Source: Pinibacter soli (GTDB taxonomy: Bacteria; Bacteroidota; Bacteroidia; Chitinophagales; Chitinophagaceae). From it: 64,000 nt of DNA. Shown piece after piece: positions 54,978 to 63,151 of this stretch. The notes beneath the pieces are model-generated. The model did not search any database. It was not told the DNA's origin and saw only the letters and a list, made by a program, of their open reading frames with translations. The stretch is taken from the NCBI RefSeq assembly GCF_029961145.1, contig NZ_JASBRG010000003.1, positions 248,001-312,000 of the forward strand, written 5' to 3'. A program made the position numbers and the translations under genes. Position 1 is the stretch's first letter, and each line of letters opens with the position of its first letter.

Positions 54978-55439
54978 TCACAACGGATAAGCCGTGTCAC
55001 TCTTCGTTTCCGACAATACAAAAAAGCTCTGTACCGTTGCAATATTTGGAAGCTTGGCAAGTTTATGCCGGTAGAACTCATGATAGCTATCCATATCGCT
55101 CGTTGCTATTCTGAGAATAAAATCAAAGGTTCCTGTCATCTGGAAGCACTCCATTACTTCGGGGAACTTTGAAACTTCCTTTTCAAAAGTATTCAGGGTT
55201 TCAAACGCGTGGTCGCTAAGCAGTACGTGACTAAAGGCGATGAGGTTTTTGTTGATCTTTTTACGATCGAGAATGGCAACTGTTCTTTTGATATACTTCT
55301 CTTCTTTTAATCTTTTCACACGCTCATGAATTGTTGCAATTGACTTTCCAATGGAAAAGGCAATTTCCTTGTTGGTGAGTTCTCCGTTTCGTTGCAGCAG
55401 TCTCAGTATTTCGTAATCAGTATCGTCGGGTTGGTACAT
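54978..55439 (-). CDS. Lrp/AsnC-family transcriptional regulator
   Basis: Amino-acid-responsive DNA-binding protein. N-terminal helix-turn-helix (about 4-60; DDTDYEILRLLQRNGELTNKEIA, then IGKSIATIHERVKRLKEEKYI) and C-terminal RAM domain (about 70-150; VMECFQMTGTFDFILRIAT). ATG 55439 gives the normal 153-residue length; the frame runs back to 55514 but the extra 25 residues do not fit the family. It is divergent from the LytTR gene across a 180-bp spacer. Confidence 0.92.
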   Translation of the reverse strand: MYQPDDTDYEILRLLQRNGELTNKEIAFSIGKSIATIHERVKRLKEEKYIKRTVAILDRKKINKNLIAFSHVLLSDHAFETLNTFEKEVSKFPEVMECFQMTGTFDFILRIATSDMDSYHEFYRHKLAKLPNIATVQSFFVLSETKSDTAYPL

Positions 55440-55619
55440 GGTAAATAATATTTGGGAAATGACTAAATAATCTTCTATTTCTGAAAAAAGTACTAATGGA
55501 TTTGTGAATTTCAATAAAATTTTCGGAAAAAAAGAAAATGATTGTATATATATCCGGAATTGTTGAAGTTTGTTAAGAGTTCACAACAAGTATTCCTTCA
55601 ACCGACAAACTTTTAAAAA

Positions 55620-55955
55620 ATGGCATCAAATGATTTTTTCTTTGTAAGAAGTGGTGGAACGGCTCAAAAAATTATGGTTGATTCCATCGTGTATATTGAA
55701 AGTCTTCGCAACTATAGCAAGATATATTCTTCAAATGCGGAGGTGATGACGCTGACATCCATGCGTGATCTTGAAGGGTTTTTACCAAAGGATAAATTCA
55801 TGCGAATTCACAAGTCTTACATCGTGTCACTCGACAGAATTCAAAAGATGGGTGGCCACATGGTTTATCTTGACAAGGATCTTTTCTTTCCAATCGGAGA
55901 AACTTTCAGAAAAGATGTGAATTCATTTATTTCCAAATATTCAATTGGCAATTAA
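55620..55955 (+). CDS. Stand-alone LytTR DNA-binding protein
   Basis: 111 residues that are nearly all LytTR domain (about 5-105): DSIVYIESLRNYSKIY, then FMRIHKSYIVSLDRI, the two strongest signatures of the fold. There is no receiver or membrane part, so it is not a full response regulator. It may act alone, or be controlled by a partner encoded elsewhere. Divergent from Lrp; a clear terminator follows its stop. Confidence 0.9.
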   Translation: MASNDFFFVRSGGTAQKIMVDSIVYIESLRNYSKIYSSNAEVMTLTSMRDLEGFLPKDKFMRIHKSYIVSLDRIQKMGGHMVYLDKDLFFPIGETFRKDVNSFISKYSIGN

Positions 55956-56010
55956 CAGCGCTGCTGTACATATATTTTCGATCGTTTGTTTTTTCTCGTG
56001 ATGTGTAATG

Positions 56011-56042
56011 GGACCGTTATTTTTATAACGTCCCTTTTTTTG
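56011..56042 (+). terminator. Intrinsic terminator after the LytTR gene
   Basis: GGGACCGTTAT, loop, ATAACGTCCC, then a run of seven or more T. One bulged base in the left arm. Confidence 0.85.
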
Positions 56043-56083
56043 TGCCATCCGGTATCGCAGGAATCATGCGGGTAAAGTTGGAT

Positions 56084-57010
56084 TTATACAATGTTGTTTG
56101 TAGGCTCCGACAATTTTTTTATCGTTTCTCCAATATATTTCATAGCCTCTTTATAAGTTTCTATTCCGTGCCCAACGTTTTCAAAAACCTTTACGTCCTT
56201 TAGTGTTTTAATGTTTTTGTTTGCGTTGTCAATTGATTTTTGATAAGGAAACAGAAGGTCCTTATTGCCTTCAAGTAGATAGGCGTCAACTTTAACATCG
56301 GCCAGTTGTTTGTCCATATAATACGGTTTCTGTGTATTGTCCTTATAACGTGTCAGGGCAAACACTTCATATTCTATGATTAGCTTTTCCGCTTGTGGCG
56401 ACAGTTGATGATTTGGTTTTGAAAAAATGGCTTTATTCAAAAACGCAAGAACATTTTTATCAGTCGGTTTTATTATTGGCAACAGATTGTAATAAAGATT
56501 GCTCCACTTCATTGAAAACGGCTGTAAACATCCGGGATTTAAAAGAAACGCTGCTTTGATTTTGCCAGGGTTCGTAATACCCAGTTTCATGCAAATTAAC
56601 CCGCCGAAAGATGCGCCTGCTACATAAACGCTTTTGAGGTTCAATTTATCCAAAACTTCATTTGCCCAATGTCCGTAGTCCAACGCTTTTATGTCAGGCG
56701 TTGCTCCATTGCTGAAGTTCGGAAGCCCATTCGTTTCTACCATAAAGATACTGAGGTTTAAACCTATGTTGTCAAGACCTTTGTCAAAATCCCAAAACAG
56801 CGATGTCGTTCTCGCACCTGGAAAGATTACCAGGGTTTCTGCGTTCTCTTTTGTGTTTATTCCCCACACGTGTGTTTTCCCCAAAGCGGTGGCTAATTCA
56901 ATCCGTTCAAATTTCCTGTCGTTGGCTTTTTCTAATTTACTTACCCAATTGTTAAGAAATAAAAAATCTTGTTTTTCATCCTTAAAATGTGACTGTCGTT
57001 TTATCTGCAT
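56084..57010 (-). CDS. Alpha/beta hydrolase, cytoplasmic
   Basis: 308 residues without a signal peptide. Oxyanion region FPGARTTS (63-70), nucleophile Ser134 in GASFGG, acid in EGNKDLLFP and histidine in VGHGIE give a complete triad in the usual order. The lid region (about 150-230) is helical. Substrate unknown; such proteins are often carboxylesterases or C-C hydrolases. It lies 92 bp beyond the DUF502 gene on the same strand. Confidence 0.85.
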   Translation of the reverse strand: MQIKRQSHFKDEKQDFLFLNNWVSKLEKANDRKFERIELATALGKTHVWGINTKENAETLVIFPGARTTSLFWDFDKGLDNIGLNLSIFMVETNGLPNFSNGATPDIKALDYGHWANEVLDKLNLKSVYVAGASFGGLICMKLGITNPGKIKAAFLLNPGCLQPFSMKWSNLYYNLLPIIKPTDKNVLAFLNKAIFSKPNHQLSPQAEKLIIEYEVFALTRYKDNTQKPYYMDKQLADVKVDAYLLEGNKDLLFPYQKSIDNANKNIKTLKDVKVFENVGHGIETYKEAMKYIGETIKKLSEPTNNIV

Positions 57011-57102
57011 ATACTTTGGTAAATGTTCGTCAAATTTACCGCTAATGATCTCTTCTCCAATTTTTGTCTTTAATACTCCGAATCATGGCGCCGGCATCAC
57101 AA

Positions 57103-57711
57103 TTATGCGATGGCAATTCCTTTCCCAAATTTGACCAGGTATTCGTTGAGTGCTTTTGAATCTATCTGCAATTTTTTATACGAATTTTCAGAAATGATCG
57201 CCACCTGGCCCGTGCTGTAAGTGGGCGCCATCGGGATGAACACTGTGGCGTCACCGTTGTCTGCCACATCGATGAGGTAAGCCGGCATCCAGTAACCTTG
57301 CGTCTGTATCATGCAGGTTGCAAAAACCTCTTCCTTCGGAGCCTTAGGTGCCACGCCAATATTTTTCTCTGTTTCTTTTCGAAGATCGTTGTAGCCGGGA
57401 ATAAAGCGGGCCAGTTTTTCATCCAGCCAGTCACTCATTCGCTTGAATATTGAAAGTTTAACGAGGAAGCCCGCTATCACGCAAAACAGCAGAAGAAGAA
57501 TGACTGCAATAATTGCATCTCCCGCAGCGCCCAACACTGTATCAATATAAAGGAAGCGGGAGACTTTTTTTCCCAGCGCCAGCAATTGGTTCCAAAACTT
57601 ACCCAAAACTGCAATTGCAATAAGCACCGGCATAAGGAAAATAAAACCGGTAACTACATGATTACGAATAATCTTGTATGATCGCTTTGTGCTTAAAAAT
57701 GCTTTTTTCAT
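57103..57711 (-). CDS. DUF502-family membrane protein
   Basis: 202 residues with two membrane segments (about 20-40 and 64-88), followed by a soluble domain (about 105-195) with the DUF502 features YNDLRKETEKN and VFIPMAPTYSTGQVAII. The function of this widespread family is not known. The stop precedes an unrelated hydrolase; a convincing minus-strand terminator lies between it and the upstream lipoprotein gene, so it is probably its own unit. Confidence 0.9.
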   Translation of the reverse strand: MKKAFLSTKRSYKIIRNHVVTGFIFLMPVLIAIAVLGKFWNQLLALGKKVSRFLYIDTVLGAAGDAIIAVILLLLFCVIAGFLVKLSIFKRMSDWLDEKLARFIPGYNDLRKETEKNIGVAPKAPKEEVFATCMIQTQGYWMPAYLIDVADNGDATVFIPMAPTYSTGQVAIISENSYKKLQIDSKALNEYLVKFGKGIAIA

Positions 57712-57754
57712 AAGTTATATTTTAAAGTGCCCGGGCTTATTGTTTGCATTAGCG

Positions 57755-57786
57755 AAAAAGGCAAACCGGACATCAGTTTGCCTTTT
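57755..57786 (-). terminator. Intrinsic terminator of the small lipoprotein gene
   Basis: On the minus strand AAAAGGCAAAC, loop of about 9, GTTTGCC then TTTTT. It lies 16 bp after the lipoprotein stop. Confidence 0.8.
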
Positions 57787-57801
57787 ACCAGAAAGCCGCT
57801 G

Positions 57802-58344
57802 CTAGTGCAGCTTCCTGGTATATTCTGAAAGCCTTGTTATCTTGCCGTTCTTTAATTGCAGATCATTAATAATATCCGCAGAGTCTTTTACACCTTTTGG
57901 CGTTTCCCACGTTTGGGAATACCAAAGGGTTACCCATTCTTCACTTTTATCTTTTGAAATAACAGACTCCCAATCGTACATTTTTACTTTTATCGTTTTG
58001 TACATATTTCTTGCATTGGTCAGTATCACCTTTAAACTATCGTTCGACATTTTTTTATCCAGACCATCGAACTGCAAGCGAACAGAGTCGCTAAAATATT
58101 TCAGCGATTCATCCAGCTTGCCGTCTTCCCAGGCCTTTAATGCACTTAATGAAGTCATTGTGTTTGCAGTGTTTCCTACTTCCCAATTGTCAGGATGTTC
58201 TATTGTGTAGGGGTAATTCATAGACGTGGGTGTACTTGCAGTTGTTGAGGATGTGGAGTCTTTCGCAGCTTCTTTTGTGGTTGTTTGCGTATTGTTGCAT
58301 GAACAGGCGAGAGCTGTTAAAAAAAAGAACGTCAATTTTTTCAT
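57802..58344 (-). CDS. Small lipoprotein with an NTF2-like domain
   Basis: 180 residues from ATG 58344, which begins a lipoprotein signal (LTALACSC, lipid-bearing Cys near 14-16). A Thr/Ser-rich linker (about 19-38) leads to a domain (about 45-180) with the length and pattern of NTF2/SnoaL-like folds (LSALKAWEDGKLDESLKYFSD, then alternating strands). An earlier in-frame ATG at 58395 would bury the signal. Function unknown. Confidence 0.75.
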   Translation of the reverse strand: MKKLTFFFLTALACSCNNTQTTTKEAAKDSTSSTTASTPTSMNYPYTIEHPDNWEVGNTANTMTSLSALKAWEDGKLDESLKYFSDSVRLQFDGLDKKMSNDSLKVILTNARNMYKTIKVKMYDWESVISKDKSEEWVTLWYSQTWETPKGVKDSADIINDLQLKNGKITRLSEYTRKLH

Positions 58345-58699
58345 GATATATTTTTTGGTGAGTGAATAAACAGAGAATATCCTTTGATGCGTCACCGTCC
58401 ACGCTCAGCAGATCAGCTGATTTTCAGGGTATTTCGAAATGCGGTTTTGCAGCTTTTTTCAACTATTGTTCAGTAGGTAATACGGGCGTATCAAATGGCC
58501 GTGGGATAAGGGTTTAAGGCTATGGGTTTAAGTTCATGACGCATATTTTTGTCGCGTGAACCTAAATCGCTCACTCAATGTAGTCAAAATATTTTCATAG
58601 TCAAATAGCAAGCTGTAACTCATAGCAGTATTGTTTCAATCACATCAAAACAATTAAGTAATATTATAAACAGATTTGATCAAAAAAGCACCAAATAAA
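58345..58699. other. 355-bp divergent spacer
   Basis: No gene. Contains ATTGTTT (58630-58636) and AAACAAT (58648-58654), a perfect inverted repeat 46 bp before the GH27 start that could be an operator. Otherwise nothing stands out. Confidence 0.4.
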
Positions 58700-59869
58700 A
58701 TGAAGAAGATTCTTGCGCCCGTTATTACCTTTTTGTTATTAACCACCACTCAATTTTTATATGCTCAAAAACCGAAGCCTCCGATAATGGGTTGGAGCAG
58801 CTGGAACCATTTTCGCGTAAACATCGATGAAAAAATGATCAGGGAACAAGCCGATGCATTGATATCATCCGGAATGTATGACGCCGGATACCGGTTCATA
58901 AATATCGATGATGGTTATTTTGGGGGCAGAGATGCGAATGGCAAACTGCTTATCAATAAATCAAAATTTCCATCCGGAATGAAAGCGCTGGCGGACTACA
59001 TACATGGCAAGGGCTTAAAAGCCGGCATTTACACCGATGCAGGAATGAACACTTGTGGTTCTATCTGGGATAAAGATTCTCTTGGTGTAGGTTCAGGGAT
59101 CTATGGCCACTGGGCAAATGATTGTAAGTTGTTTTTTAAAGACTGGGGGTATAATTTTTTAAAGGTCGACTGGTGCGGAGGAGAGAAGCAACATCTTGAT
59201 GAGGCAACGGAATACCTTAAAATTATTGATACCGTAAGATCGATTGATCCTGATATTGTTTTTAATGTGTGCCGCTGGAAGTTTCCGGGCGAATGGGCCG
59301 TCAAAAAAGCAGATTCTTGGAGAATCTCTGGTGATATAAGGGAAACCTTCAAATCGATTCTTGGCATTATTGATTTAAATGCCGGCCTGTACCGCTATTC
59401 CTCCGCGGGGCATTACAACGACATGGATATGTTGCAGGTAGGACAGGGTATGAGTTACGATGAAGACAAAAGCCATTTTTCGATGTGGTGCATGCTCAAC
59501 TCTCCGTTGTTGGCTGGTAATGACTTGCGCAATATGACAAAAGAAACTATTGAGATTCTTACAAACAAAGATGTAATTGCTTTAAACCAGGACAAGGGTT
59601 TTGCGCAGGCGAGAAGAATTTCTAAAGATGGCGATATAGAAGTTTGGGTTAAACAATTGGGAAATGGCGATCAAAAAGCGGTGGCTATCCTTAACCGTGG
59701 TGAAGATATCAATACATACAATCTTGATCTTGCCAAACTTGGACTTGACTCCCGCTACAAAATGAGAGACTTGTGGCTTCATAAAGAAATAGGAAAATTG
59801 GATGACAATAAAAGCTTCACAATTCCGAAGCATGGTATTGTTGTGCTCAGGCTTTATCAGGCAAAATAG
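58700..59869 (+). CDS. GH27 alpha-galactosidase
   Basis: Secreted retaining alpha-galactosidase. ATG 58700 starts a signal peptide ending at about 23 (YAQ); a TTG at 58676 in the same frame is rejected. PPIMGWSSWNHF (27-38) is the entry motif, the nucleophile is Asp157 in KVDWC and the acid/base is Asp212 in WRISGDI. A C-terminal beta domain (about 300-389) follows. 389 residues, the usual length, and more canonical than the GH27 at 30471. Beta-L-arabinopyranosidase activity is a known alternative in GH27. Followed 95 bp later by a sulfatase gene. Confidence 0.93.
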   Translation: MKKILAPVITFLLLTTTQFLYAQKPKPPIMGWSSWNHFRVNIDEKMIREQADALISSGMYDAGYRFINIDDGYFGGRDANGKLLINKSKFPSGMKALADYIHGKGLKAGIYTDAGMNTCGSIWDKDSLGVGSGIYGHWANDCKLFFKDWGYNFLKVDWCGGEKQHLDEATEYLKIIDTVRSIDPDIVFNVCRWKFPGEWAVKKADSWRISGDIRETFKSILGIIDLNAGLYRYSSAGHYNDMDMLQVGQGMSYDEDKSHFSMWCMLNSPLLAGNDLRNMTKETIEILTNKDVIALNQDKGFAQARRISKDGDIEVWVKQLGNGDQKAVAILNRGEDINTYNLDLAKLGLDSRYKMRDLWLHKEIGKLDDNKSFTIPKHGIVVLRLYQAK

Positions 59870-59964
59870 AATGTCATTTAATATAATCGCGGGTAATCGT
59901 TGTACAAGTTTATCAATAGAGAAAAGAAATGTATTTATATCTTCGTCATGTTTAGAAAAAATGA

Positions 59965-61398
59965 ATGACCATGCTTACACGATCGATATGCTTATCAGCC
60001 CTCGTAATATTTTTTTCACAAATAGGAGTTGCGCAGCAAAACCGTAAACCCAATATAGTATTCATTTTAGCAGACGATCTTGGCTACGGCGATATACAGC
60101 CATATGGTCAAAAATTGATTCAAACGCCCAACTTAAACATACTCGCCAAAGAGGGTATGAAATACACTCAGTTCTATGCCGGTACCTCGGTGTGTGCGCC
60201 TTCGCGTTCTTCGCTGATGACCGGACAGCACACAGGCCACACGCCCATCCGTGGCAATAAAGAAGTGTTGCCCGAGGGCCAGGTTCCGATACCGGATTCC
60301 ACTGTAACCATTGCTGAAATAATGAAGAAGGCCGGTTACTCGACAGGTTTGTTTGGTAAATGGGGACTGGGTTTTCCAGGCAGCGACGGTGATCCGGTAA
60401 AGCAAGGCTTCGATAAATTTTATGGATTTAACTGCCAGGCAGAGGCGCATCGTTATTATCCCACGCATCTTTGGGATAATACAACAAGAGTAGATCTTGA
60501 AGGCAATGACAGCCTGCTTAAGACGGTTACCTATGCCCCGGAACTCATCCAGCAAAAAGCATTGCAGTTCATTGATGATAATAAGTCGAAGCCCTTTGTA
60601 CTTTTCCTGACTTATACTTTGCCTCATGCAGAATTACTTGTGCCTGATGATAGTCTGTTTCAAGTGTACAAAGGCAGGTTTACGGAGACGCCGTACCGTG
60701 GCATCGATTATGGCAACAAAGCAAAGAGATCAGGCTATACATCGCAACAATATCCACGGGCTACATTTGCTGCAATGGTTACGAGGCTTGACATGTATGT
60801 AGGGCAAGTGATGAATAAATTAAAAGCATTGGGCCTTGACGATAATACTTTAATCATCTTCACAAGTGATAACGGCCCCCACATCGAAGGAGGTGCTGAT
60901 CCAAAGTTCTTCAACAGCAGCGGTGGATTGCGTGGTGAAAAAAGAGATCTGTACGAAGGCGGTATCCGTGAGCCGTTTATTGTAAAATGGAAAGGCAAAG
61001 TGAAAGCAGGCTCCACCAATAATTATGCTGGTGGCTTTTGGGATGTAATGCCAACGCTGGCGCAAATAGCAAACGAACCTGTTCCTACATACATTGATGG
61101 CATATCATTTCTCCCGTCCATGACTGGTAAAAAACAAGCGTCGCATGATTATTTGTATTGGGAATTTCATGAAAGTGGTGGAAGGCAGGCAGTGCGATTT
61201 GATCAATGGAAATGCGTTCGCCTGAATGTGGATGATCCATCGAAAACAACAGTAGAATTGTACAATCTGGACAACGATAAAGAAGAAAAAAATAACGTAG
61301 CCGGGCAGCACAAGGATATTAAAGATAAAGCGATCCGTCTGATGAACCAAGCACACAGCAAATCGAATGAGTTTCCGTTTGCGTATGAAAGCAAATAG
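59965..61398 (+). CDS. S1-family sulfatase (arylsulfatase-like)
   Basis: Secreted or periplasmic enzyme that removes sulfate esters from carbohydrate. Signal peptide to about 24 (GVAQ), then the metal-binding NIVFILADDLGYGD (30-43; Asp37, Asp38) and the maturation motif CAPSR at 77-81, in which Cys77 must be converted to formylglycine. TSDNGPH and the C-terminal alpha/beta subdomain are present. An anaerobic or aerobic maturase is not encoded in the window. Beside a GH27 gene it may act on a sulfated galactan, but this is inference. ATG 59971 is an alternative start. Confidence 0.93.
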   Translation: MTMLTRSICLSALVIFFSQIGVAQQNRKPNIVFILADDLGYGDIQPYGQKLIQTPNLNILAKEGMKYTQFYAGTSVCAPSRSSLMTGQHTGHTPIRGNKEVLPEGQVPIPDSTVTIAEIMKKAGYSTGLFGKWGLGFPGSDGDPVKQGFDKFYGFNCQAEAHRYYPTHLWDNTTRVDLEGNDSLLKTVTYAPELIQQKALQFIDDNKSKPFVLFLTYTLPHAELLVPDDSLFQVYKGRFTETPYRGIDYGNKAKRSGYTSQQYPRATFAAMVTRLDMYVGQVMNKLKALGLDDNTLIIFTSDNGPHIEGGADPKFFNSSGGLRGEKRDLYEGGIREPFIVKWKGKVKAGSTNNYAGGFWDVMPTLAQIANEPVPTYIDGISFLPSMTGKKQASHDYLYWEFHESGGRQAVRFDQWKCVRLNVDDPSKTTVELYNLDNDKEEKNNVAGQHKDIKDKAIRLMNQAHSKSNEFPFAYESK

Positions 61399-61462
61399 TT
61401 TTTATAAGAAATACGCAAGCGTTTGATATGATTTTATAAATTCTCCACAAAGGTTGATAGAT

Positions 61463-61503
61463 AAAAATGGACAAATTAAAAAAAATCTGTTTGTCCATTT
61501 TTT
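61463..61503 (+). terminator. Intrinsic terminator after the sulfatase gene
   Basis: AAAAATGGACAAA and TTTGTCCATTTTTT form a 13-bp stem around an A-rich loop. The flanking A- and T-runs make it likely to work in both directions, ending the minus-strand gene at 61570 too. Confidence 0.85.
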
Positions 61504-61569
61504 GCTATTGATGAGAACTACGTGTTGCACGAATCACAATACATTAAAATGCGGCATTGTTCGCTTAAT

Positions 61570-62124
61570 TTATTTAATCTTCGTTAAGTAGTCTCTGATG
61601 TCTTGTCGAAGAATATTTTGAGCTGTTTCTTTTGAAACCGCATAATTGGTTTCACTAGAGCCGAATTGGAACCAATAGCAAGTTTCTTTAAGAAGTAACA
61701 CATTTTGAGGAAGCGGATCAATTCTCATATAGTGCACACGGCCTTTAGTGTCCCTTTCGACTTGTGAATAACTGGCTTTCTTGCTGTCTGTTAAGAAATC
61801 CCGGTCTTTAACATTGAGTGGAATGCCATGTGATGGTTCATACAAAAAGCCGAATCTTTTATCTCCTTTTTCAAATGAAACTGTCATAACCAATCGGGTA
61901 GAGTCATTTATTTTCATCAGTTCGCCAACACTTATAGTGTGATAGGCGATGTTATTTTTCAACAGTTCATCAATTATAGTGGGAACGGCATCGCATATGC
62001 GTAACCAGTTTGTGCTTCCGACCTTTTGTTGGAAACTATAGTAATTCTTGTTGTCAACTGTCTGTGCCTTACCGTATAATGAGTGGACAATTATTAGGGC
62101 AAAAGCAAATGCAATTTTTTTCAT
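61570..62124 (-). CDS. Secreted protein of unknown function
   Basis: 184 residues with a signal peptide to about 21 (GKAQ). The mature part is mixed alpha/beta with no motif I recognise. It is 43 bp downstream of the GntR gene on the same strand, so the two may be co-transcribed. Cysteines near 44 and 148 could form a disulfide. Confidence 0.7.
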   Translation of the reverse strand: MKKIAFAFALIIVHSLYGKAQTVDNKNYYSFQQKVGSTNWLRICDAVPTIIDELLKNNIAYHTISVGELMKINDSTRLVMTVSFEKGDKRFGFLYEPSHGIPLNVKDRDFLTDSKKASYSQVERDTKGRVHYMRIDPLPQNVLLLKETCYWFQFGSSETNYAVSKETAQNILRQDIRDYLTKIK

Positions 62125-62167
62125 TGGGTTTTATCTAAGTTGATAGTTTTTAAAACGTGTAAGGAAC

Positions 62168-62875
62168 TTATTTCCCTCCTTTGTTCAATCGTAGCCGCGC
62201 AAAATGATTCTCAAGATGGTTGCGCATGCCGTTTCTGAATTCTTCCGGTGTGCCTTTCTCAAGAATGGTTATAAGTTGTTTGTGCGAAGTGAATTTTTGT
62301 GTGCCTGGAATGGGTTTAAAAATTGAACTCTTCTCTACGAAATCGAATATTGGTAATAACAATCCCTGGAATTTTTTAAGCGTTTCATTTTTTGTGATCT
62401 GGTATAATTTTCCATGAAACGCAATTTCGTATGATGCTTCAAACATACGGTGCTTAGCAGAGAGCGGTTCATTTTTTACGATCTCCTTCAGTTCCTTAAT
62501 GTCACCATCTGTAACGTGGCTGAATAAAAGATCCGCCATTCCTACTTCAAGTACCAGGCGTATTTCGAAAATTTCCTTTAAAGTATCATCGCTTAAGATG
62601 TATGGATTCAGACTCTTTGCCAGGTTGCCAAAAATGTCGGGACTGGTTATAACTGCACCTTTCTTTTTCCGTGTATCAATCAGCCCCATCATCCTTAGCC
62701 TCATTAATGCTTCGCGTACAACGGTCCGGCTCACACCGAGTGCAGACGCAAGTTCTAATTCTTTTGGAATGCTGTCGCCTACTTTGAGTTTTCGCTCATG
62801 TAAAAGGTTGATCAGGCTGTCCTCTACTTTGTCAACCAGTGATTGTGTATCGATTGATTTAAATACTTCCTTCAC
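62168..62875 (-). CDS. FadR-type GntR-family transcriptional regulator
   Basis: Winged-helix repressor with an effector-binding FCD domain. N-terminal helix-turn-helix (about 12-80; KELELASALGVSRTVVREALMRLRMMGLI) and an all-helical FCD domain (about 95-225; EIFEIRLVLEVGMADLL, then AFHGKLYQITKN). 235 residues, complete. Members of this group sense organic acids or sugar acids, often uronates. It is divergent from the fourth SusC, and the spacer carries a pair of matching palindromes that are candidate binding sites. Confidence 0.93.
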   Translation of the reverse strand: MKEVFKSIDTQSLVDKVEDSLINLLHERKLKVGDSIPKELELASALGVSRTVVREALMRLRMMGLIDTRKKKGAVITSPDIFGNLAKSLNPYILSDDTLKEIFEIRLVLEVGMADLLFSHVTDGDIKELKEIVKNEPLSAKHRMFEASYEIAFHGKLYQITKNETLKKFQGLLLPIFDFVEKSSIFKPIPGTQKFTSHKQLITILEKGTPEEFRNGMRNHLENHFARLRLNKGGK

Positions 62876-62934
62876 TTTTTCTTTAATTATTGGTACATAT
62901 TAAACGTCCGGCCAAAGATAATATGTCTGCTTTT

Positions 62935-62951
62935 ATTAAGTCAAACATAAT
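62935..62951. promoter_or_regulatory. Candidate GntR operator 1
   Basis: ATTAAGTCAAACATAAT matches the perfect palindrome at 63115-63131 in 15 of 17 positions. It lies 60 bp upstream of the GntR start, so binding here could give autoregulation. A weaker half-site (TACATATTA) lies at 62894-62902. Confidence 0.5.
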
Positions 62952-62977
62952 TTTCAAGATGCTATTCGTTGTCTGGC

Positions 62978-63019
62978 GGCGTTCAACGCCTGTAGAGACG
63001 CATTCAATGTGTCTCTACA
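62978..63019. repeat. Double palindromic repeat between the candidate operators
   Basis: GGCGTTCAACGCC (62978-62990) is a palindrome; directly after it lies a GAGACGCAT-type unit (62991-63019) with stem TGTAGAGACGCATT / AATGTGTCTCTACA containing one G-T wobble pair. Confidence 0.75.
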
Positions 63020-63082
63020 AGTTTCGGTTCCTTAACTGCCGCGGCTACAAAATAAGACTCTCCCAAAAAAGCCAAAACTTTT

Positions 63083-63115
63083 TTTGGGTGGAATGTAAAA
63101 TTCTATCTAACTTTA
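63083..63115 (+). promoter_or_regulatory. Candidate promoter of the fourth SusC
   Basis: TTTG (63083-63086) and TAACTTTA (63108-63115), one base from TAnnTTTG, are 21 nt apart. The minus-7 element ends exactly where the GntR-type palindrome begins, so a bound repressor would block initiation. Confidence 0.5.
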
Positions 63116-63131
63116 TTATGTCATACATAAT
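63115..63131. promoter_or_regulatory. Candidate GntR operator 2 (perfect palindrome)
   Basis: ATTATG / CATAAT arms around TCATA. The centre GTCATAC is of the GTnnnAC kind typical of FadR-group sites. It lies 21 bp before the SusC start and overlaps the likely transcription start. Confidence 0.6.
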
Positions 63132-63151
63132 ACTAAAATAAAACTGCTTTT

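Noticed and set aside
62890-63141. An 83-residue open frame in the GntR-SusC spacer
   Set aside because: It runs across both candidate operators, a palindromic repeat and the SusC promoter region; no protein-like features.
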